This document shows, one piece after another, positions 57,400 through 64,000 of a stretch of 64,000 bases of DNA. Within the stretch, counting starts at the first letter, position 1. Each line of letters starts with the position of its first letter. The position numbers and the translations under genes are program-made. The notes under the pieces were generated by a model, which searched no databases, had not been told where the DNA came from, and was given only the letters and a program-made list of their open reading frames with translations. Source of the DNA: Pseudomonas sp. S04 (lineage in GTDB: Bacteria; Pseudomonadota; Gammaproteobacteria; Pseudomonadales; Pseudomonadaceae); contig NZ_CP019427.1 in the NCBI RefSeq assembly GCF_009834545.1, positions 889,001-953,000 of the forward strand, in the 5' to 3' direction.

Positions 57400-57792
57400 T
57401 CACTCCGGCTTCTGGTAGCTGTCGATCACTTCCTGCGCTGCGCGGAACGCCTCCATCACCGCCGGAACCCCGGCGTAGACCGCGCAATGCATCAGGGTTT
57501 CGCGAATCTCGTCCACCGTGCAGCCGTTGTTCAGCGCCCCGCGCACGTGCCCCTTGAGTTCCTGGGGGCACTTGAGCGAAGTAAGGGCGGCGAGGGTGAT
57601 CAGGCTGCGGGTCTTCAGTTCCAGGCCACCACGATTCCATACCGCTCCCCAGGCGTGTTCGTTGACGAACTCCTGGAACGGTCGGGTCAGGTCGGTGGCA
57701 TTGCCCATGGAGCGGTCGACAAAGGCGTCGCCCATGACCTGGCGGCGGACTTCGATACCGGTGGGTTTGCTGGAGCTTGCGGAGTCGGTCAT
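57400..57792 (-). CDS. Carboxymuconolactone decarboxylase family protein, PcaC-like
   Basis: A 130-residue alpha-helical protein of the CMD family, same length as PcaC, which decarboxylates gamma-carboxymuconolactone in the protocatechuate pathway. It has HAWGAVWNRGGLELKTRSLITLA and the family motif with C, H and the helix NNGCTVDEIRETLMHCAVYAGVPA. There are no other pca genes around, and it is coupled by ATGA to a cation antiporter gene, so a role in aromatic breakdown is not supported by context. A CMD-type peroxidase is less likely, because the C-x-x-C pair is absent (one C in NNGC, one in MHC). Confidence 0.82.
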   Translation of the reverse strand: MTDSASSSKPTGIEVRRQVMGDAFVDRSMGNATDLTRPFQEFVNEHAWGAVWNRGGLELKTRSLITLAALTSLKCPQELKGHVRGALNNGCTVDEIRETLMHCAVYAGVPAVMEAFRAAQEVIDSYQKPE

Positions 57793-58850
57793 GGCGATTC
57801 TCTTTTGTTGTGTTGGCGGCGCCAGGCGCGCACTGAGGTGAACAGTAAAAATGCCAGCAGGGCCGGCAACACGCACAGCAGCATCAGTTGTTCCAGCTTG
57901 CCGGCCAACGGCATGCCAGTGGTGAACGACACCACATGCAGCCCGTATGCCAGGTACAGGGCGAGGAACAGCAGGCCTTCGGCGCGGGTGATGCGGTAGC
58001 CGGAATAGAACACGGGCAAGCACAGCAAGGTGACACCGAGCATCACCGGCAAATCGAAATCCAGGGCATTGGGGGAGACCGACAGCGGCACCGGTGCCAG
58101 CAGGGCGGTGATCCCCAGGACGCCCAGCAGGTTGAACAGGTTGCCGCCGATCACGTTGCCCACGGCAATGTCACGCTGTCCGCGCAGCGCGGCAATCAGC
58201 GAGGTGGCGAGCTGGGGCAGGGAGGTGCTGACGGCGACGACGGTCAGGCCGATGATGCGCTCGGACAGGCCCAGCTTGCTGGCCAGTGCTACCGTCGCAT
58301 TGAGCAGCAAGTGCCCGGCGAACACCAGCAAGCCCAGCCCGGCAAGCATCAGCAGGGCACTGCTCAACCAGGGCGAGCGCGGCGCGTCGGATGCCGGCCG
58401 AGACGGACGCGCAGTGGGCCGCGACTGGCGCCACAGCAGGCCCAGGTACAGCGCCAACGCAGCCAGCAGCACACCACCATCGAGGGCGCTCAGTTGTTCG
58501 TTCCAGGCCAGGGCGAACACCAGCAGGCTGGCGCCGATCAGCAGCGGGATGTCGAGGCGCACCAGTTGCCGGGCAACCCGCAAGGGGATGATCAGTGCCG
58601 ACAGGCCAAGGGTTACCAGGATGTTGAAGATGTTGCTGCCGATCACGCTGCCGACGGCGATGTCGCTGCTCTGCCCGAGGGCGGCTTGCAGGCTCACGGC
58701 CATTTGTGGCGCGCTGCTGCCGAAGGCGACCATGCTCAGGCCGATGACCAGCGGCCGGACCCTGAGGTGAGCGGCCAGGCGCACGGCGGCACGCACCAGC
58801 AACTCGGCGCCGGCGACCAGCAGGAGCAGGGCGCAGAGCAGTTGCAGCAC
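57789..58850 (-). CDS. CaCA-superfamily cation antiporter with Gln in place of both ion-binding Glu
   Basis: A 353-residue antiporter of the YrbG/NCX_Mj type: two alpha-repeat halves of about five helices, separated by a hydrophilic loop (RQSRPTARPSRPASDAPRS, about residues 141-160). Repeat 1 is FGSSAPQM.. with GSVIGSNIFN, and repeat 2 is VSTSLPQL.. with GNVIGGNLFN. The usual motif is P-E; here it is P-Q in both (Q49, Q213), so the two acidic calcium ligands are missing. It starts the two-gene transcript with the PcaC-like gene. Calcium/sodium exchange should not be assumed. Confidence 0.88.
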   Translation of the reverse strand: MLQLLCALLLLVAGAELLVRAAVRLAAHLRVRPLVIGLSMVAFGSSAPQMAVSLQAALGQSSDIAVGSVIGSNIFNILVTLGLSALIIPLRVARQLVRLDIPLLIGASLLVFALAWNEQLSALDGGVLLAALALYLGLLWRQSRPTARPSRPASDAPRSPWLSSALLMLAGLGLLVFAGHLLLNATVALASKLGLSERIIGLTVVAVSTSLPQLATSLIAALRGQRDIAVGNVIGGNLFNLLGVLGITALLAPVPLSVSPNALDFDLPVMLGVTLLCLPVFYSGYRITRAEGLLFLALYLAYGLHVVSFTTGMPLAGKLEQLMLLCVLPALLAFLLFTSVRAWRRQHNKRESP

Positions 58851-58898
58851 GTTGGGCAGGGGTAATTGGGCTAATCCGGAAATGGTCGTGGCTCCCGG

Positions 58899-59270
58899 TC
58901 AGTTGTTCAGGGCTTGTACGCGAACCCGCGCGGTGCCACTGCGCAGCATGCCCAACTTGTCGGCGGCCCCGCGTGACAAGTCGATCAGGCGGCCACGGGT
59001 ATGCGGGCCGCGGTCGTTGATGCGGACCACCACACTCTTGTCGTTTTTCAGGTTGGTGACCTTCACCCGTGTGCCGAAGGGCAGCTGGCGGTGGGCGGCG
59101 GTCATGGCGTACTGGTCAAACGGCTCGCCGCTGGCGGTGCGTTTGCCATGGTGTTTGGCGCCGTAATAGGAGGCGGTTCCGGTTTCGTCGTAGCCCCGGG
59201 GGTCGACGTCGTGGCTGGCACAGCCGGCCAGCAGGGAGAGCAGGGCGCAGGCGCTAAGCAGACGTTTCAT
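58899..59270 (-). CDS. RlpA-like septal/cell-wall lipoprotein (single DPBB domain)
   Basis: A 123-residue lipoprotein: signal MKRLLSACALLSLLAG with lipobox LLAG/C17, then a double-psi beta-barrel (TGTASYYGAKHHGKRTASGE, and DRGPHTRGRLIDLSRGAADKLG). RlpA proteins of pseudomonads are lytic transglycosylases acting on naked glycan strands; the catalytic region with E/D and H (GEPFDQYAMTAAH) is present. It lacks the C-terminal SPOR domain of full-length RlpA. The start is the ATG complementary to 59268-59270; the ribosome-binding site is poor. The frame is open to 59414, but the lipobox fixes the start. Confidence 0.87.
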   Translation of the reverse strand: MKRLLSACALLSLLAGCASHDVDPRGYDETGTASYYGAKHHGKRTASGEPFDQYAMTAAHRQLPFGTRVKVTNLKNDKSVVVRINDRGPHTRGRLIDLSRGAADKLGMLRSGTARVRVQALNN

Positions 59271-59292
59271 CAAAAGGGACTCTGCAACAAGC

Positions 59293-59380
59293 GTGGGAGC
59301 TTCGTCTGCTCGCGATAGCGGTTCGGCAGTCAACGCAAAGTTGAATGCCGAACCGCTATCGCGAGCCGGCTCGCTCCCAC
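59293..59380. repeat. Long REP-derived hairpin
   Basis: GTGGGAGC..GCTCGCGATAGCGGTTCGGC at the left is answered by GCCGAACCGCTATCGCGAGC..GCTCCCAC at the right, giving a stem of nearly 30 bp around a loop of about 20 bases. It lies between the gatB stop and the rlpA-like start, where it would end gatB transcription or sit in the leader of the next gene. Confidence 0.88.
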
Positions 59381-59419
59381 GGGGAGTGGAGCCAGTGTTG
59401 ACTGCTGGCTCCATTGTTA

Positions 59420-60865
59420 TCAGCCTTCGAGCTTGCTTTTCAGCAGTTCGTTGACCTGTTGCGGGTTGGCCTTGCCTTTGGAGGCTTTCATGGCCTGGCC
59501 GACGAAGAAGCCGAACATCTTGCCGCGTTTGGCTTCGTCTGCCGCGCGGTACTGTTCAACCTGCTCGGCGTTGGCCGCGAGCATTTCATCGAGCACCGCC
59601 GAGATCGCGCCGCTGTCGGTGACTTGCTTGAGGCCACGCTTGTCGATGATCTCGTCAGCAGTGCCTTCGCCGTTGGCCATGGCTTCGAACACGGTCTTGG
59701 CGATCTTGCCGGAGATGGTGTTGTCCTTGATCCGCAACAGCATGCCGCCCAGTTGCTCGGCAGTTACCGGGGCTGCGTCGATTTCCAGGCCCTGCTTGTT
59801 CAACAGGCTGCCCAGTTCAACCATGACCCAGTTGGCCGCCAGCTTGGCGTCGCCGGCAATGCTCACCACTTTTTCGAAATAGTCGGCTTGCTCGCGGCTC
59901 GAAGCCAAGACGCTGGCATCGTAGACCGACAGGCCGAACTGCTCCTGGAAGCGCTCGCGTTTTTGCGGCGGCAGTTCTGGCAAGGTGGCGCGGATGTCGT
60001 TGAGGAAGGAGTCCTCAAGCACCACTGGCAACAAGTCCGGATCGGGGAAGTAACGGTAGTCGTTGGCTTCCTCTTTGCTGCGCATGGCGCGGGTTTCGTC
60101 TTTGTTCGGATCGTACAGGCGTGTCTGCTGGATCACCTTGCCGCCGTCTTCGATCAGTTCGATCTGGCGACGCACTTCGGTGTTGATCGCCTTCTCGATG
60201 AAGCGGAACGAGTTGACGTTCTTGATCTCGCAGCGGGTGCCGTACTCGACCTGGCCTTTTGGCCGCACCGAGACGTTGCAGTCGCAACGCAGCGAGCCTT
60301 CGGCCATGTTGCCATCGCAGATGCCCAGGTAACGTACCAGCGCATGGATCGTCTTGACGTAGGCCACGGCTTCCTTGGCGCTGCGCATGTCCGGCTCGGA
60401 AACGATCTCCAGCAGCGGGGTGCCGGCACGGTTCAGGTCGATGCCGGTGGCGCCGTTGAACTCTTCATGCAGGCTCTTGCCAGCATCTTCTTCCAGGTGC
60501 GCGCGGGTCACGCCGACACGTTTGATGGTGCCGTCTTCCAGGGGGATATCCAGGTAGCCCTTGCCGACGATCGGCAGTTCCATCTGGCTGATCTGGTAGC
60601 CCTTGGGCAGGTCCGGGTAGAAGTAGTTCTTGCGGGCGAACACGTTGTGCTGGCCGATCTCGGCGTCAATCGCCAGGCCGAACATCACCGCCATGCGCAC
60701 CGCTTCCTGGTTCAGCACCGGCAGTACACCCGGCATGCCCAGGTCTACCAGGCTGGCCTGGGTGTTCGGTTCGGAACCGAAGGTGGTGGCGCTGCCGGAG
60801 AAAATCTTCGATTGGGTGGCGAGCTGGGTATGAATCTCCAGCCCGATCACAACTTCCCATTGCAT
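59420..60865 (-). CDS. gatB: Aspartyl/glutamyl-tRNA(Asn/Gln) amidotransferase subunit B
   Basis: Subunit of GatCAB, which converts misacylated Asp-tRNA(Asn) and/or Glu-tRNA(Gln) to the amide forms. The 481 residues include the kinase-like cradle ([50 protein letters not shown]) and the C-terminal tRNA-binding YqeY-like tail ([16 protein letters not shown]). The ATG complementary to 60863-60865 follows gatA by 10 bases. It is last in the order gatC-gatA-gatB. Confidence 0.97.
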   Translation of the reverse strand: MQWEVVIGLEIHTQLATQSKIFSGSATTFGSEPNTQASLVDLGMPGVLPVLNQEAVRMAVMFGLAIDAEIGQHNVFARKNYFYPDLPKGYQISQMELPIVGKGYLDIPLEDGTIKRVGVTRAHLEEDAGKSLHEEFNGATGIDLNRAGTPLLEIVSEPDMRSAKEAVAYVKTIHALVRYLGICDGNMAEGSLRCDCNVSVRPKGQVEYGTRCEIKNVNSFRFIEKAINTEVRRQIELIEDGGKVIQQTRLYDPNKDETRAMRSKEEANDYRYFPDPDLLPVVLEDSFLNDIRATLPELPPQKRERFQEQFGLSVYDASVLASSREQADYFEKVVSIAGDAKLAANWVMVELGSLLNKQGLEIDAAPVTAEQLGGMLLRIKDNTISGKIAKTVFEAMANGEGTADEIIDKRGLKQVTDSGAISAVLDEMLAANAEQVEQYRAADEAKRGKMFGFFVGQAMKASKGKANPQQVNELLKSKLEG

Positions 60866-60875
60866 GTGTTTCTCC

Positions 60876-62327
60876 TCAGAAGCCTGTCGGGGTGCGGGTG
60901 TGCCAGTCAGTGTGCAACTGATACTGGTGCGCAACGTTGAGCAAGCGGCCTTCCTGGAAGTACGGGGCGAGCAGTTGCACGCCGACCGGCAAGCCATCGA
61001 CAAAACCGGCTGGCATCGACAGGCCTGGCAGGCCCGCGAGGTTGGCGGTGATGGTGTAGACGTCTTCCAGGTACGCAGCGACCGGGTCGCTGTTCTTGGC
61101 GCCGAGTTTCCAGGCCGGGTTCGGCGTGGTTGGGCCGAGGATGATGTCGACCTCATTGAACGCAGCCATGAAGTCGTTCTTGACCAGGCGGCGGATCTTT
61201 TGCGCCTTCAGGTAGTAGGCGTCGTAGTAACCGGCCGACAGGGCGTAGGCACCGACCATGATCCGGCGCTGGACTTCTGGACCGAAACCTTCACCGCGCG
61301 AACGCTTGTACAGGTCGGTCAGGTCTTTCGGGTCTTCACAACGATAGCCAAAGCGCACGCCGTCGAACCGCGACAGGTTGGAAGAGGCTTCGGCGGGCGC
61401 GATCACGTAGTACGCAGGGATCGCGTGCTGCATGTTCGGCAGGCTGATTTCCTTGACCACGGCACCGAGCTTCTGCAGCTCCTTGACGCTGTTATGGATC
61501 AGTTCGGCGATACGCGGGTCGAGACCTTCGCTGAAGTACTCTTTCGGCACGCCGATGCGCAGGCCTTGCAGCGAGCCGTTGAGGCTGGCGCTGTAGTCCG
61601 GCACGGGTTCGTCGATGCTGGTGGAGTCGTTCGCATCGAAGCCAGCCATACCTTGCAACAAAATTGCGCAGTCTTCGGCGGTGCGGGCCAACGGGCCACC
61701 CTGATCGAGGCTGGATGCGTAGGCGATCATGCCCCAGCGCGAAACACGACCGTACGTCGGTTTCAGCCCGGTGAGGTTGGTGAAGGCTGCCGGCTGTCGG
61801 ATAGATCCACCGGTGTCGGTGGCGGTGGCCGCTGGCAGCAGGCGCGCGGCAACGGCGGCGGCCGAACCACCGGACGAGCCGCCTGGCACGTGCTCCAGGT
61901 TCCACGGGTTCTTCACGGCGCCGTAGTAGCTCGACTCGTTGGCCGAGCCCATGGCGAATTCGTCCATGTTGGTCTTGCCCAGGGTCACGGCGCCGGCGGC
62001 GGCCAGCTTGGCGACCACGGTGGCGTCGTACGGGGCCTTGAAGTTGTCGAGCATCTTCGAGCCGCAGCTGGTGCGGATACCCTGGGTGCAGAACAGGTCC
62101 TTGTGGGCGATCGGCGCGCCCAGCAAGGCCCCGGTCTCACCCTTGGCGCGGCGTGCGTCGGCGGCTTGCGCCTGCTGCAGCGCCAGCTCTTCGGTGAGGC
62201 TGATGAAGCTGTTGAGCTGCGGGTCCAGCTGGGCGATACGCGCCAGCAGAACCTTGGTCAGCTCTTCGGAGGAAAACTTCTTGTCGGCGAGTCCGCGGGC
62301 GATCTCGGCCAGAGTCAATTGATGCAT
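60876..62327 (-). CDS. gatA: Aspartyl/glutamyl-tRNA(Asn/Gln) amidotransferase subunit A
   Basis: The glutaminase subunit, which releases ammonia from glutamine and channels it to GatB. The 483 residues carry the amidase-signature triad K76 (PIAHKDLF), cis-S151 ([10 protein letters not shown]) and nucleophile S175 ([12 protein letters not shown]). It starts 16 bases after gatC and belongs to the same operon. Confidence 0.97.
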   Translation of the reverse strand: MHQLTLAEIARGLADKKFSSEELTKVLLARIAQLDPQLNSFISLTEELALQQAQAADARRAKGETGALLGAPIAHKDLFCTQGIRTSCGSKMLDNFKAPYDATVVAKLAAAGAVTLGKTNMDEFAMGSANESSYYGAVKNPWNLEHVPGGSSGGSAAAVAARLLPAATATDTGGSIRQPAAFTNLTGLKPTYGRVSRWGMIAYASSLDQGGPLARTAEDCAILLQGMAGFDANDSTSIDEPVPDYSASLNGSLQGLRIGVPKEYFSEGLDPRIAELIHNSVKELQKLGAVVKEISLPNMQHAIPAYYVIAPAEASSNLSRFDGVRFGYRCEDPKDLTDLYKRSRGEGFGPEVQRRIMVGAYALSAGYYDAYYLKAQKIRRLVKNDFMAAFNEVDIILGPTTPNPAWKLGAKNSDPVAAYLEDVYTITANLAGLPGLSMPAGFVDGLPVGVQLLAPYFQEGRLLNVAHQYQLHTDWHTRTPTGF

Positions 62328-62343
62328 TGCAGGCTCTTTCCCT

Positions 62344-62631
62344 TTAGTCGATGACTTTCGGAACCAGGTACAGGCCGTTTTCGACCGCTGGTGCGATGGA
62401 CTGATAGGCCTCGCGGTGATTGGACTCGGTCACAACGTCTGCACGCAGGCGCTGGCTGGCTTCCAGGGGGTGGGCCAGCGGTTCGATACCGTCGGTATCG
62501 ACCGCCTGCATTTCGTCGACCAGCCCGAGAATGCTGTTCAGGGCCGAAGTGATTTGTGGAAGATCGGCTTCATTGAGGCCAAGACAGGCCAAATGAGCGA
62601 TTTTTTCCACGTCGGAGCGTTCAAGCGCCAT
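62344..62631 (-). CDS. gatC: Aspartyl/glutamyl-tRNA(Asn/Gln) amidotransferase subunit C
   Basis: A 95-residue small subunit that wraps around GatA and links it to GatB. It opens [21 protein letters not shown] and has the family core [27 protein letters not shown] with LNSILG, then [13 protein letters not shown]. It is the first gene of the operon, divergent from mreB; the 210-base gap must carry both promoters, which I could not resolve. Confidence 0.95.
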   Translation of the reverse strand: MALERSDVEKIAHLACLGLNEADLPQITSALNSILGLVDEMQAVDTDGIEPLAHPLEASQRLRADVVTESNHREAYQSIAPAVENGLYLVPKVID

Positions 62632-62829
62632 GGGATTCTCCAGTGGAAAACAAAACGGAGGTCGTCCGTGTGTTAGATTGTCGGAACACTACCGCATTTC
62701 TACGGTCATAAGGCCGCGATTGTGGGGGTTGGTGCACGGAAAAGCTGCCAATTTAACATATTGGCGCCTTGCCCAAAATCCCTGTCGTTGTTAGAGTTTG
62801 CCGCACTTTTTTACCCACGCGTTGCCTAG

Positions 62830-63879
<1,050 letters not shown>

Positions 63880-63910
63880 GTTCGCCGGACGCCTCTATGC
63901 TGTTCACGCA

Positions 63911-63936
63911 CAGGCAGCACTTTGCAGTGCTGCCTG
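63911..63936 (+). repeat. Perfect hairpin between mreB and mreC
   Basis: CAGGCAGCACT, TTGC, AGTGCTGCCTG: an 11-bp perfect stem with a 4-base loop, 31 bases after mreB. There is no T-run. It probably marks the 3' end of abundant mreB mRNA while letting some transcription through to mreC. Confidence 0.7.
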
Positions 63937-63984
63937 TTGGCGTTTATCTTCTGTCAGTCTGCATCCAGGCCGGTTTGATGCCGT

Positions 63985-64000
63985 ATGAATAAACAGAACA
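63985..64000 (+). CDS. mreC: Possible start of mreC (cut by window edge)
   Basis: Only MNKQN is visible, starting at the ATG at 63985 and running off the window. mreC follows mreB in all pseudomonads I know, and no longer frame fits between. A short frame from 63898 stops at once and is not convincing. The assignment rests on position alone. Confidence 0.4.

Noticed and set aside
63898..63990. 31-codon ORF MLFTHRQHFAV.. after mreB
   Set aside because: It covers the mreB 3' hairpin, has no ribosome-binding site, and stops just after the likely mreC start.

Overview
This window is chromosomal DNA of a fluorescent Pseudomonas, most likely of the P. fluorescens group. The evidence is the GC-rich coding style, the gene orders nadC-ampD-ampE, dppBCDF-opdP-dppA-roxSR, gatCAB and mreB, the dispersed REP elements with GTGGGAGCGAGC / TGTAGGAGCGAGC heads, and a Cra operator of the pseudomonad type. 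From memory, long stretches follow P. aeruginosa PA4480-PA4524 (mreB, gat, roxSR, dpp, piu, speC, chemoreceptor, ampE, ampD, nadC), with accessory blocks between them. No tRNA, rRNA, CRISPR array, transposase or prophage gene was seen.

Layout. 0-4.1 kb: nadC (cut by the window edge), ampD-ampE and a chemoreceptor. 4.3-12.3 kb: a zinc-ribbon membrane protein, a TatD-like hydrolase with the fructose repressor cra, and divergently fruBKA (fructose phosphotransferase system) with a clear Cra operator between them. 15.9-22.4 kb: the iron-uptake cluster piuB-like reductase, piuA receptor, piuC and a Sel1-repeat protein. 25.9-31.0 kb: speC (ornithine decarboxylase) with a leader that looks attenuated, and an osmoprotectant ABC transporter. 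31.3-33.4 kb: prfC and a tiny secreted acidic protein. 33.9-44.6 kb: dipeptide uptake (dppBCDF, three substrate-binding proteins, an OprD-type porin). 45-49.6 kb: a SIMPL protein, RoxSR and an SbmA-like ABC exporter. 49.7-56.2 kb: a glucarate/galactarate catabolic cluster with its GntR regulator and two matching candidate operators. 56.4-64 kb: a permease, a PcaC-like protein, a CaCA antiporter with altered ion-binding residues, an RlpA-like lipoprotein, gatCAB, mreB and probably the first codons of mreC.

The most interesting material is a pair of AT-richer cassettes at 12.3-15.8 kb and 22.4-25.9 kb, one on each side of the piu cluster. Each encodes a large (749 and 734 residue) coiled-coil protein. 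Its first ~400 residues look like the A subunit of the alpha-xenorhabdolysin pore-forming toxins (XaxA/YaxA), and a further ~330 helical residues follow in the same chain, possibly equivalent to the B subunit. Each is followed, after an RNA hairpin, by a 290-300 residue protein of unknown function. They look like two diverged copies of a single-chain version of a toxin normally made from two proteins, plus an uncharacterised partner.

Start codons were chosen by ribosome-binding-site position and family length. Family assignments come from reading motifs and from memory; no database search was run.
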